Positions 1 through 7,937 of a DNA stretch of 38,995 nucleotides are shown here, one piece after another. The stretch comes from Clostridia bacterium (lineage in GTDB: Bacteria > Bacillota > Clostridia > Oscillospirales > Acutalibacteraceae): positions 1 to 38,995 of the forward strand of contig JAFTCX010000080.1 in assembly GCA_017454485.1 (NCBI GenBank), read 5' to 3'. A program made the translations under genes and the position numbers. How positions within the stretch are numbered: position 1 is the stretch's first letter; each line of letters opens with the position of its first letter. The notes beneath the pieces were generated by a model. The model worked only from the letters and a program-made list of their open reading frames with translations. It was not told the origin of the DNA and ran no database searches.

Positions 1-1851
1 GTGGCTTTCGCTGCCCTTGCCGCCGTGATGGCCGCCTTCAATGTACTTCTTTGCGTCGTCCCATGCGCCGCCGGCGTTGGACATGAAGATTGCAAGCAGA
101 ACGCCCGTCACAAGCGAACCGGCAAGCAGACCGCCGAGCGCGTTGGTGCCGAGCAGGATGCCGACGCAAAGCGGCGCAGCCACGGCAAGCACGCCGGGAA
201 CGATCATTTCACGCAGGGAAGCCTTTGTGGAGATCGCCACGCAGGTCTTATAGTCGGGTTTACCCTTGCCCTGCAGGATGCCCGGAATCTCGCGGAACTG
301 ACGGCGAACCTCTTCAATCATCTGGTGCGCGGCCTTGGAAACGGATTCCATGGTGAACGCGGAAAAGATAAACGGCAGCATACCGCCGAGCAGCAGGCCG
401 ATGACGACGTTGCTGTTGAGAATGTCGATGCTCTGCAGACCGACAGCCTCTTTATAGGAGAAGAACAGCGCCAGCGCGGTGAGCGCTGCGGAACCGATCG
501 CAAAGCCCTTGCCCATGGCGGCGGTGGTGTTGCCGACGGAATCGAGCTTGTCGGTGATGTTGCGGACAGATTCGTCCAGACCGCTCATCTCGGCAATGCC
601 GCCCGCGTTGTCCGCGATGGGACCGTAGGCGTCGACAGCAACGGTGATGCCGGTGGTAGAAAGCATACCGACAGCCGCAAGCGCAATGCCGTAGATGCCG
701 CCGGCCATGCCGCCAACCTTGTTGCCGCAGAAGAAGGCGATGAAGATGCCAATGCAGATGAGGACGATGGTGATCGCCGTGGACTGGAAGCCGGTAGCGA
801 TACCGGAAATGATGTTGGTCGCGGAGCCGGTCTCAGACTGCTCTGCAATTTTTTTGACAAAACGGTAAGCGTCAGAGGTGTACACCTCGGTGAAATAGCC
901 GATCAAAACGCCGACGATCAGACCGGCGACGATGGTGATGCCGAAGAGATAAGAACCGAGCAGCACCTTGCTGAGCACAAGGGAACCGACAAGTACAACG
1001 CCGGAAGCGACGTAGGTGCCGATCTTCAGCGATTTTGCGGGGTTCTTGTCGCCGCGGACAAAGAAGGTGCCGATAACGGAGGAGCAAAGACCCAGCGCAG
1101 CGATCAGCAGCGGGAAGAGCAGACCCTTCACATCTCTTGCAAAGGCAAGACCGAGCGTCATTGCGGAAATCACAGCGCCGCCGTAGCTTTCGAACAAGTC
1201 GGCGCCCATGCCGGCCACGTCGCCCACGTTGTCGGCGATGACGGCAGGGTTGCGCGGGTCGTCTTCGGGAATGCCGGCTTCCACCTTACCCACAAGGTCG
1301 GCGCCGACGTCAGCCGCTTTGGTATAGATACCGCCGCCCACACGGGCAAACAGAGCGATGGAGGAAGCGCCGAGCGAAAAGCCGAAGAGCACGTCGGCGT
1401 TCTTGGTGATGGCATAGATCACGGAGATGCCGAGCAGACCGAAGCCCGCCACGCAAAGGCCCATGACCGCACCGCCGGAAAATGCAACGGAAAGCGCTTT
1501 CGCCATACCCTTTTCCTTTGCCGCGTTCGCGGTGCGCACATTCGCGAGCGTCGCCACCTGCATGCCGAAATAACCGGCTGCGATGGAGAACACAGCGCCG
1601 ACAAGGAAGCACACGGCCTCCAGCCAGTTTTTCAGCGCAAAGCCGATGGCGAGGAAGATCACGGCGATGAAGATGACGATGATCTTGTACTCGGAAAAGA
1701 GGAAAGCGGTCGCGCCCTCATGGATGGAGGCGGCGATCTCTTTCATGCGGGCAGTGCCTTCCGGCTGCTTTTTGACCTTCAGCGCAAGATACAGCGCGAA
1801 GAGCAGACCGAGCACACTGACTGCGGGCACGAGATAGATGAGTTTGTCCAT
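1..1851 (-). CDS. hppA: K+-dependent membrane-bound pyrophosphatase, 3' end cut by window
   Basis: Membrane ion pump that hydrolyses pyrophosphate and moves Na+ and/or H+ out of the cytoplasm. The minus strand encodes 617 residues from an ATG at 1851 and runs off the left edge after a Gly/His-rich stretch, so the C-terminal part (family length is about 700) is missing. The pyrophosphate-binding motifs are visible: DVGADLVGKVE near residue 181, a DNVGDNVGD block near 207 and a second Asp-rich loop (DAYGPIADNAGG). The GNTTAA motif (at 523-540) has Ala where K+-independent enzymes carry Lys, so this should be the K+-dependent subfamily. Many hydrophobic helices are present. AAAGGAG lies 7 nt before the start. 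Na+ versus H+ specificity cannot be settled from what is visible. Confidence 0.96.
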   Translation of the reverse strand, partial: MDKLIYLVPAVSVLGLLFALYLALKVKKQPEGTARMKEIAASIHEGATAFLFSEYKIIVIFIAVIFLAIGFALKNWLEAVCFLVGAVFSIAAGYFGMQVATLANVRTANAAKEKGMAKALSVAFSGGAVMGLCVAGFGLLGISVIYAITKNADVLFGFSLGASSIALFARVGGGIYTKAADVGADLVGKVEAGIPEDDPRNPAVIADNVGDVAGMGADLFESYGGAVISAMTLGLAFARDVKGLLFPLLIAALGLCSSVIGTFFVRGDKNPAKSLKIGTYVASGVVLVGSLVLSKVLLGSYLFGITIVAGLIVGVLIGYFTEVYTSDAYRFVKKIAEQSETGSATNIISGIATGFQSTAITIVLICIGIFIAFFCGNKVGGMAGGIYGIALAAVGMLSTTGITVAVDAYGPIADNAGGIAEMSGLDESVRNITDKLDSVGNTTAAMGKGFAIGSAALTALALFFSYKEAVGLQSIDILNSNVVIGLLLGGMLPFIFSAFTMESVSKAAHQMIEEVRRQFREIPGILQGKGKPDYKTCVAISTKASLREMIVPGVLAVAAPLCVGILLGTNALGGLLAGSLVTGVLLAIFMSNAGGAWDDAKKYIEGGHHGGKGSESH

Positions 1852-1922
1852 AGTGTTACTCCTTTAAAATATGTTTTCCCCATAGTGGCTTCTCCAAATC
1901 ACATCACTATGTTGTACCCAAT

Positions 1923-1951
1923 ATCATACCCTAAAATTTGACATCTGTCAA
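1923..1951 (-). promoter_or_regulatory. sigma-A type promoter of hppA
   Basis: On the minus strand, TTGACA (1946-1951) and TATGAT (1923-1928) are separated by 17 bp. The predicted 5' leader is about 65 nt and contains a 7-bp hairpin (1881-1887 with 1905-1911) before the ribosome site. Inferred from consensus match only. Confidence 0.75.
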
Positions 1952-2044
1952 GATTTCGGGCTCATTTCATGGCATTGTTCAATAATTTTTTTCTTTTTAA
2001 GAACGAGATTTTAGAGTGTTCCGAAACATAAGCGTTAAATACGC

Positions 2045-2073
2045 TTGACAACATATTAGAAATGTGCTACGCT
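2045..2073 (+). promoter_or_regulatory. Promoter of the secreted glycerophosphodiesterase gene
   Basis: TTGACA (2045-2050), 17-bp spacer, then TACGCT (2068-2073) preceded by TG, an extended -10. It lies just upstream of the AAAGGAG ribosome site of the gene at 2096. The -10 itself is weak, so the extended element may matter. Confidence 0.55.
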
Positions 2074-2095
2074 TCAATAAAAAGGAGATGAAATC

Positions 2096-2977
2096 ATGAC
2101 AATAAAAAAAGTCTTTTTTCTGCTTTTGACTCTATTTTTGCTTATTTTCTTCGCTATGCCGGTGTTTGCCGCAGATGAAAATAATGCCATTCAATTCATT
2201 GCACATCGCGGATTTTCTTCCCGTGCTCCTGAAAACACGCTTGCTGCGTTTCGTCTTGCCGGCGAAGCCAGATTTCAAGGCTGTGAGTTTGACATTCACC
2301 CAACAGCCGACAATCACTGGGTCGTCATGCACGACATGACGCTGCTGCGCACCACAAATGGCGTCGGGCCTCTTTCCGCCTATTCGCTTGATGCACTGAA
2401 AGCATTTAAAATCACCAGCGGAAACCACGTAGACAACTATCCTGACGAGAGAATCCCAACAATTGAGGAAGCATTGGATGTTTGTGCCGCCTACCATATG
2501 AAGCCTTTCGTTGAACTAAAAGCCGGAACCCAGCGTCAACTTCATGAGCTTGCAACGCTGGTGAAAGACCGCGAGGACAGTGAAAATGTCGTGTTTATTT
2601 CCTATTTTCCAACCTTACTGCAACAATTGAAGGCCGAACTTCCGAACAATTCTATGTTCTTGGTTGTGGTTCAGGCAAACCGTCTTTCGATTGATCTTTG
2701 CCGTAATCTTGACCTTGACGGTATTTCTTTCAACTACATTTTCACGCCGCCTTGGATCATCTCATCCATACAAAAAGCCGGTCTGATTCCTTGTGCATGG
2801 ACAGTCAATCATGCTTATGATATGAAAAAGCTGAAAGAAAAAGGCGTCCAATTTATGACCTGCAATGTAAACATCCAAGAAGCTGTTACAGCGAACGGAC
2901 CGGACACAACGGGGGAAATCATTCTTTATTATTTAAAACAAATCATTGCTGTCAGTTCTGGCATTTTTGCATTATAA
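2096..2977 (+). CDS. Secreted glycerophosphodiester phosphodiesterase family protein
   Basis: Predicted to hydrolyse glycerophosphodiesters (phospholipid or teichoic-acid breakdown products) to an alcohol and glycerol-3-phosphate outside the membrane. The 293-residue product starts with a Lys-rich N-terminus and a hydrophobic signal segment ending at about residue 25 (VFA-AD). The GDPD core follows at once: catalytic AHRG (His37), PENTLAAF, the Glu-x-Asp metal pair in CEFDIHP, and MHD with the second catalytic His. The family TIM-barrel layout is kept to the end. The start has AAAGGAG 8 nt upstream. The gene stands alone, diverges from hppA, and is more AT-rich than its neighbours, which fits separate acquisition. 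The substrate is not deducible. Confidence 0.9.
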   Translation: MTIKKVFFLLLTLFLLIFFAMPVFAADENNAIQFIAHRGFSSRAPENTLAAFRLAGEARFQGCEFDIHPTADNHWVVMHDMTLLRTTNGVGPLSAYSLDALKAFKITSGNHVDNYPDERIPTIEEALDVCAAYHMKPFVELKAGTQRQLHELATLVKDREDSENVVFISYFPTLLQQLKAELPNNSMFLVVVQANRLSIDLCRNLDLDGISFNYIFTPPWIISSIQKAGLIPCAWTVNHAYDMKKLKEKGVQFMTCNVNIQEAVTANGPDTTGEIILYYLKQIIAVSSGIFAL

Positions 2978-2982
2978 GCAAC

Positions 2983-3025
2983 AAAAAGCACACGCGTCGT
3001 TGAATCTGGACGCGTGTGTTTTTGC
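2983..3025. terminator. Bidirectional intrinsic terminator between convergent genes
   Basis: A 15-16 bp hairpin pairs 2983-2998 with 3009-3025. Its core is ACACGCGTC/GACGCGTGT, flanked by an A-run on the left and a T-run on the right, so it can stop transcription from both the GDPD gene and the minus-strand gene ending at 3031. Confidence 0.9.
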
Positions 3026-3030
3026 TTTAT

Positions 3031-4554
3031 TTATGTGCGCAACTCGACCGTGATTTCGTTCGTCATGTAATCGAAAACGACGCGCACAACGGTGTTGTCT
3101 TCGGCAATGTTCAGCGCACCCTTGCTTCCCGTTCCGCTGAACGGGAATGCGTGCGCCGTGCTCACACAGGCGCTCAGCGTGCCCCAGGTGGAAACGGCAA
3201 AATCATAGTCTCCGGCAAAGGGCATCACGAACGAAAGCGCGTATTTCCCGCCGCCGATGTAATGCATGCGCGTGATCTCGCTGTTGGAATCGTCCGCAAC
3301 CGCGCCGACATAGGGCTGGAAGGAGCCGTAAAGCACCACCTTTTCGGGATAGCGCACACCGGTCTCGGGGTCGTCCTCGTTTTTTCCGCCGTAATCGAGC
3401 ATGGAAGGATTGCCGAGCGCGCGGAACTTATCATAGCCCTCATGCAGCAGCTTTGCCGCCGCGTCCTCCTGCGAAAACCCGCCGGGGCAAGCGTCGGAAC
3501 GGTTGTTGAGCTTATAGGTCGTGCTCTGTCCGTCCCCGCCTTCACCGAGCCCGCGCATGAGCGGAAAGGCAAAAAAGCCGTCCGGGTTGTTGATGGCTGT
3601 CCATTTGAAGGAATAATCAAGGAATTTGTTGCGCTCCTCTTCGGGCTGGCAGCCAAACCAGGAGATCTGGTCGCCGCCCCACCACTGGTTCCAGGCGCGT
3701 TCTTCATAGCTTTGGTTTTCATACGCCCACTTGTCTCTGCCGCCCCAGTTGTCATACTCATACAAAAACGGCAGCGCTTCCTCATAGACGCCCTCCGGCG
3801 AAATGCCGCCGCCGCTTTTGCCCTCGCGCACAAGCACCAGCTTTTCGCCCGGCCGGTCAAGGATCGGAAAGCGCGTAAACGGCATGGCGTTGTAATCGAG
3901 CAGGCTGTGGCCGTTCACCACCAGCGAATGGGAGTGCGCGTCAAAAATCACCTTGTGGCGGCGCGCATGCTCCTTGCCGTAGGCGCGCAGCATGGAGAGC
4001 ACCTTGCCGATGCCCTTGCAGCCGCGGTCATGCCCCGTATAAAGATGGATCTGTCCCATGTGGAACGCCTCATAGCCGCTGTCGATGTATCGCACGCCGC
4101 GATAATAGAACCACATCTGCGTTTCCGTTTGCGAGATATCGGGCATACAGTCCCAGGTGTCGGTACCCTTCGGAAACAGGCAGGCGTCGTAGTTGAAATT
4201 GCGGCTTTCCACCGGCAGGCCGAACGCCTCAAACACCCACGCCGGCACCGGCACAGGTTCCACATCCTCGCGGTAGAGCGCTTCGAAAATGCACGCTTGC
4301 AGAATGATCTCCGGATCCGCGGCGTGAATCTTGTCTGCCGCCGCCTTCACTTTTGCAAAATGCGCCTCCTCAGGCATATCGCCCTTCCAGATCCCGGCAG
4401 CGCGGCCGAGAAATTTCAGCCCCGTTTTCAGCACCACGCGGATGTCGTCGTCAAGCGTATCGCTCATGGAGATCCACTGTGCGCTCGCCGCGTGTGAGAG
4501 ATAATATTCCAAAACCTTGCGCGGCATACTGCCGTCAAAATAACCCTTGCTCAA
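3031..4554 (-). CDS. Unrecognised 507-residue protein, last gene of a three-gene operon
   Basis: I do not recognise the family. No signal peptide is visible. The sequence is rich in Trp, Tyr, Asp and Gly (for example a WWGGDQISWFG stretch mid-protein and a DAHSHS segment near residue 205). This resembles the aromatic sugar-binding surface of glycoside-hydrolase-like TIM barrels, but no catalytic signature could be assigned. The last 110 or so residues look like a beta-sandwich with an Ig or carbohydrate-binding appearance (GGGKYALSFVMPFAG and a VVFDYMTNEITVEL end). The start is TTG at 4554 with AAAGGAG about 7 nt upstream; there is no comparably placed ATG. It follows the MBL-fold gene by 12 nt. 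A carbohydrate-related role is a guess. Confidence 0.85.
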   Translation of the reverse strand: MSKGYFDGSMPRKVLEYYLSHAASAQWISMSDTLDDDIRVVLKTGLKFLGRAAGIWKGDMPEEAHFAKVKAAADKIHAADPEIILQACIFEALYREDVEPVPVPAWVFEAFGLPVESRNFNYDACLFPKGTDTWDCMPDISQTETQMWFYYRGVRYIDSGYEAFHMGQIHLYTGHDRGCKGIGKVLSMLRAYGKEHARRHKVIFDAHSHSLVVNGHSLLDYNAMPFTRFPILDRPGEKLVLVREGKSGGGISPEGVYEEALPFLYEYDNWGGRDKWAYENQSYEERAWNQWWGGDQISWFGCQPEEERNKFLDYSFKWTAINNPDGFFAFPLMRGLGEGGDGQSTTYKLNNRSDACPGGFSQEDAAAKLLHEGYDKFRALGNPSMLDYGGKNEDDPETGVRYPEKVVLYGSFQPYVGAVADDSNSEITRMHYIGGGKYALSFVMPFAGDYDFAVSTWGTLSACVSTAHAFPFSGTGSKGALNIAEDNTVVRVVFDYMTNEITVELRT

Positions 4555-4566
4555 TGTTTTTCTCCT

Positions 4567-5592
4567 TTATGTATCGTTATGAATATGTCCGAAAACTTCG
4601 ATCTCGCCTTTGTCACCGATGACAGCGAGCACCCCGTCTTCCACACCGGTAAGATAAGTCTGCGCATCACAGATGTCTTTGATTCTCGCGCGCGATTCTT
4701 TGTTGTGCTGAGCATCATAGCTTGTGAGCACGCAGATGCGCGGCATGAGTGCTTGAATCAAAAACGCGGGATTGTTGCCGTCGATGCCGTGGTGACACAG
4801 CTTGAACAGATCAACCTTTCCGATTTGCGGCGCAAGCCGTGTCAGATCGCCGGTGGCGTCTTCCAAATCCGCACCGAGGAAGATGCGTGTGCCGTTCTTT
4901 TCAATGAGCATCCCGACAGACTGGTCGTTTTCCCCAACCTTTTCTTCAACCGCGGGGTCGTCTGTGTTCAGCAGCGTGATTTTAAAATTGCCGAGCTGAA
5001 ACGGCGTGCCGTTCATTTCGGAAATCACGGGAATATTCCTTGCCCGCAGTGCGGCGATCGTCTGGTCATAGACCTCCTGATTGTCCCATTCCGTATTTTC
5101 CGCGTCGTTGATGCGGCTGCTGTCATATTTTTTGAGATATGCGCGGTCGACCGTCACATCCGGGTCGACAAGAATCGTATCAAAACCGCCGAGATGGTCG
5201 GAATGCGCGTGCGTGCCGAGCACAAAATCCAAATGCACCTTGCCTTGCGCATCTGCCGCGTGCGACTTCAAATATGTCAGCACCTTCTGTTCAAAGCCTT
5301 CCAGTTCAAGCTCCGGAAAGCCGCGCGGATTATCGGTGTCTTCTCCCGCGTCTACCATTGCAAAGTGTCCGTCGCTTTCAAGCAAAATCGCGTCGGAGTT
5401 TCCGGTGTTTAAAAAGTGGATACAATCGGTGGCTTTCATACGCACATCCTCCCTAACGTGTTCAAGTGTTGCTGCAGTTTCCGGCGCATCGGCGGGTGTT
5501 TCCTTTTGAAAAGAGCTGCAGGCTGCAAGGCCGCTGAGCATCAGCCAGAGCAACAGAATTGCCGCCGCAGCTCGCCGCATGTATATTTTCAT
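4567..5592 (-). CDS. ComEC-type metallo-beta-lactamase-fold lipoprotein
   Basis: Exported MBL-fold hydrolase, probably a nuclease or phosphodiesterase like the extracellular domain of ComEC. The N-terminus is a lipoprotein signal: hydrophobic stretch then LAAC, with lipidation expected on that Cys. The metal-binding motif is THAHSDH near residue 127, followed by LGADLED and CHHG, which supply the remaining ligands typical of the family. At 341 residues it is the usual size of stand-alone ComEC/Rec2-like MBL proteins. ATG at 5592 has AGGGAG upstream. The gene lies 12 nt after the endonuclease/phosphatase-fold gene and 12 nt before the unknown gene, so the three are probably one transcript. The substrate is unknown. 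Confidence 0.88.
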   Translation of the reverse strand: MKIYMRRAAAAILLLWLMLSGLAACSSFQKETPADAPETAATLEHVREDVRMKATDCIHFLNTGNSDAILLESDGHFAMVDAGEDTDNPRGFPELELEGFEQKVLTYLKSHAADAQGKVHLDFVLGTHAHSDHLGGFDTILVDPDVTVDRAYLKKYDSSRINDAENTEWDNQEVYDQTIAALRARNIPVISEMNGTPFQLGNFKITLLNTDDPAVEEKVGENDQSVGMLIEKNGTRIFLGADLEDATGDLTRLAPQIGKVDLFKLCHHGIDGNNPAFLIQALMPRICVLTSYDAQHNKESRARIKDICDAQTYLTGVEDGVLAVIGDKGEIEVFGHIHNDT

Positions 5593-5604
5593 CTTGCAAT
5601 CTCC

Positions 5605-6567
5605 CTAAAAAACAATGACCGGTTCCACGGGAAGCGCCTCGACCGCGCCGGCTTCGTTGTCTTTTTCCGCCCGTTCGCCGAGCGTGAGCTTCATCTGAAT
5701 CGGATAATGATCGCTCGGATACACGCCGTCATAGCAATCGCGCAAAATGCGGTACTGCTTCACGTCAACGCCCGTTTTGGAAACGAAGAAGTAATCGTCG
5801 ATTTCCGTGGAATCCACCTGCTTCCAGCCGATGCCGTGCCAGGTCGCGCCGTCGTCGGAATCCGCCGTGCAGTATTTCGCGTTGTCAAAATAGCTCAGCG
5901 CCGTGCTGTAGGCGTCGCCCCGCTCCGCAACAAAATTCATATCGCCCATCAGAATGCACGGGATATCGCCGTATTGCTTCATGCGCTCGGCAATCATTTT
6001 GACTCCGTTGATGCGCGCCTGCCGGCCCAGATGGTCGAGATGGGTGTTAAACACAGCCAGGTGCGTGCCGTCGCTTTTTTGCGCAAGAATCAAAAACGAG
6101 CAAACGCGGTAGCACTCTGCGTCCCAGCCCTTCGACATCTTTTCGGGCGTTTCGCTCACCCAAAAGCTGCCCCTTTCTATCAGATCGAACTTCGCCGTGT
6201 TGTAAAACAGCGGCGTGCTGCCCGAAAAAGCGCCGTCGTCGGAGTAAAGAATTTCGCTGTCATAACCCCGGAGCGATTTTTTCAAATAGGTATACTGCAC
6301 CTTTGTGACTTCCTGCATCCCGAGAATATCCGGCGCCGCCTTTTCCAGCGTTTTTACAAACAGCGGCGCACGCACAAACCAGTGGGTGTTGCCCTTGTCG
6401 TCCTGATCAAAGCCGCGCACATTCGCGTTCACGACCGTGATGGCGTCTTTGTCGGCGATCTGTGTGATATCAAAGGACGGCTGATCCTTGCGATAGTTCA
6501 AATACGCAGGGAACATGGTGAGCACACAGAAGAAAAAAAGCACCATGCGTTTGAGCAGTTCATACAT
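5605..6567 (-). CDS. Membrane-anchored endonuclease/exonuclease/phosphatase family protein
   Basis: EEP-fold (DNase I-like) metal-dependent phosphodiesterase of 320 residues. I chose the ATG at 6567 because GGGAGG lies 8 nt upstream; the longer frame to 6708 would run through the promoter and operator region. An N-terminal hydrophobic segment (residues about 5-27) serves as signal or anchor, so the domain should act outside. The motifs appear in order: VNANVRGFD (Asn), LGMQE (metal Glu), NTHLDHLG (catalytic His), GDMNF (Asp-x-Asn) and SDHYPI (Asp-His). The family covers nucleases, sphingomyelinases and inositol phosphatases, so the substrate stays open. It is the first gene of the operon containing the MBL lipoprotein, giving two exported phosphodiesterase-like enzymes together. 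Confidence 0.9.
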   Translation of the reverse strand: MYELLKRMVLFFFCVLTMFPAYLNYRKDQPSFDITQIADKDAITVVNANVRGFDQDDKGNTHWFVRAPLFVKTLEKAAPDILGMQEVTKVQYTYLKKSLRGYDSEILYSDDGAFSGSTPLFYNTAKFDLIERGSFWVSETPEKMSKGWDAECYRVCSFLILAQKSDGTHLAVFNTHLDHLGRQARINGVKMIAERMKQYGDIPCILMGDMNFVAERGDAYSTALSYFDNAKYCTADSDDGATWHGIGWKQVDSTEIDDYFFVSKTGVDVKQYRILRDCYDGVYPSDHYPIQMKLTLGERAEKDNEAGAVEALPVEPVIVF

Positions 6568-6608
6568 AAAAAAAGGCCTCCCATTCATTTTTTTCATTTT
6601 ACCATAAT

Positions 6609-6705
6609 TTGTCCAACAAATGTCCAGCAAAGGTGCAAAAGAATTGTTAATTTTTTTTGAATTCCATGAAAATGTGAATCTTTTTGTTGGACATTTGTTG
6701 GACAA
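6609..6705. promoter_or_regulatory. Operator-like array: two pairs of 11-bp repeats in inverted orientation
   Basis: TTTGTTGGACA occurs twice in tandem at 6683-6693 and 6694-6704. Its reverse complement TGTCCAACAAA occurs twice at 6610-6620 and 6621-6631, the second with one change. The outer ends form a 17-bp perfect inverted repeat (6609-6625 with 6689-6705). TTGT-N3-ACAA within the unit is itself palindromic. Units repeat at one helical turn, which suits a DNA-binding protein contacting one face. The array sits between two divergent operons. Confidence 0.7.
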
Positions 6706-6716
6706 CATGGTATAAA
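6687..6716 (+). promoter_or_regulatory. Promoter of the dehydrogenase/isomerase operon, embedded in the operator repeats
   Basis: TTGGAC (6687-6692) and TATAAA (6711-6716) with an 18-bp spacer. The -35 lies inside the first TTTGTTGGACA copy and the spacer holds the second, so a bound protein would block RNA polymerase. This predicts repression. Consensus reading only. Confidence 0.6.
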
Positions 6717-6779
6717 TTAAATAAGCAACCTTTTTTGTTGTTTTAACATTCGTTTTGATACTTTAAGGAGGAATGCACT

Positions 6780-7934
6780 ATGGCAAACGCAGCCGGACTG
6801 GACGCGTTCAAAGAAATCCACGAAGAAAAAGCAAAGAAAGACGGAAAGACCGTCAAGATCGGCATCATCGGCACAGGCTGGATCGCCGAAAGCCATGTCG
6901 AATGCTATAAAGAAATGGACGATGTGGAAATCGTCGCGCTGGCAGATCTTGTGCCGGGCAAGGCGAAGGAATTTGCCGAAAAGTTCGGTCTTGAAAACGC
7001 ACGCATCTATGACAGCGACGAAGCACTCATTGCGGCGGAAAAGGACCTTGACGGCGTGAGCATCTGCACCTATAACTGCCAGCACGCTCCCTGCGCCATC
7101 CATGCGCTGGACGCGGGCATCAACGTGATGCTGGAAAAACCGTTCACCGTCACGCTTGACGAGGCCATCGAAGTCATGCGCGCCGAAAAGCGCAGCGGAA
7201 AAATTCTCACCATCGGCTTCCAGCCGCGCATGAGCGAAAACATGAAGATGATCAAAAAAATCGTGCAGTCCGGTGAACTGGGCAAGGTCTACTACCTGCA
7301 GTCCGGCGGCGGCAGACGCCGCGGCATTCCGACCCCGTTCGGCACCACCTTCATCGAGAAGGAAACCGGCGGCATCGGCGCTGTGGGCGATATCGGCTCT
7401 TATTCTCTCGATATGCTGCTTGGCGCTGTCGGCTATCCGAAGCCGCTGACCGTTTCCGGTTATACCTCAGCGTTTTTCGGCAAGGATCCCGGCTATTATC
7501 CCGGTCATCCCGAATATGCCGAAAAATTCGGCGTGGATGATTTTGCCGCCGGCTTTGTGCGTCTGGAGGGCGATATCATCCTTGACTTCCGTATCTCCTG
7601 GGCCATGAACATGGACACCCCAGGCGACGCGATCATTCTCGGCACCAAGGGCGGTCTGCGCATCCCCTCCACCGACTGCTGGAACGGCGAATTTGACAAG
7701 CCGCTGAAGATCTATAAGACCGTCTGCGGCGAAGAGATCGTCTATGAAGTGCCCCTGAAGCCGACAAAGAACCTTTTCCTCGAAAAGCTGCGCGCCTTTG
7801 TGGACGCCATTCAGGAGGGCGGCAAACCGACCGTTCCCTCTTCGGAGATCGTGTTCAACCAGGCGATCATCGACGGCATCGTCCGTTCCGCGGCCTGCGG
7901 CAAAGAGATTGCCATCGACATCCCCGAGGTGTAA
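6780..7934 (+). CDS. Gfo/Idh/MocA family oxidoreductase (first of two)
   Basis: NAD(P)-dependent sugar or polyol dehydrogenase of 384 residues, cytoplasmic. After a 20-residue charged N-terminal extension comes the Rossmann motif GIIGTGWIAE (28-37), then LEKP (118-121), the family's cofactor/catalytic Lys motif, then the alpha/beta C-terminal domain. The usual active-site pattern D-x-G-x-H-x-x-D reads DIGSYSLD at 204-211, so the catalytic His is replaced by Tyr208, while D204 and D211 remain. AAGGAGG sits 8 nt before the ATG at 6780. It is the first gene of a five-gene operon with three isomerase-fold proteins and a second dehydrogenase. It may be the oxidising or the reducing step; the substrate is unknown. 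Confidence 0.93.
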   Translation: MANAAGLDAFKEIHEEKAKKDGKTVKIGIIGTGWIAESHVECYKEMDDVEIVALADLVPGKAKEFAEKFGLENARIYDSDEALIAAEKDLDGVSICTYNCQHAPCAIHALDAGINVMLEKPFTVTLDEAIEVMRAEKRSGKILTIGFQPRMSENMKMIKKIVQSGELGKVYYLQSGGGRRRGIPTPFGTTFIEKETGGIGAVGDIGSYSLDMLLGAVGYPKPLTVSGYTSAFFGKDPGYYPGHPEYAEKFGVDDFAAGFVRLEGDIILDFRISWAMNMDTPGDAIILGTKGGLRIPSTDCWNGEFDKPLKIYKTVCGEEIVYEVPLKPTKNLFLEKLRAFVDAIQEGGKPTVPSSEIVFNQAIIDGIVRSAACGKEIAIDIPEV

Positions 7935-7937
7935 GCC

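Noticed and set aside
1-1941. 646-residue plus-strand open frame opposite hppA
   Set aside because: It is rich in His, Asp, Glu, Arg and Gly with no domain, has no ribosome site, and mirrors the well-conserved minus-strand pyrophosphatase. The same applies to the long plus-strand frames over 3016-4497, 17482-18813, 14165-15478 and 31989-33266.
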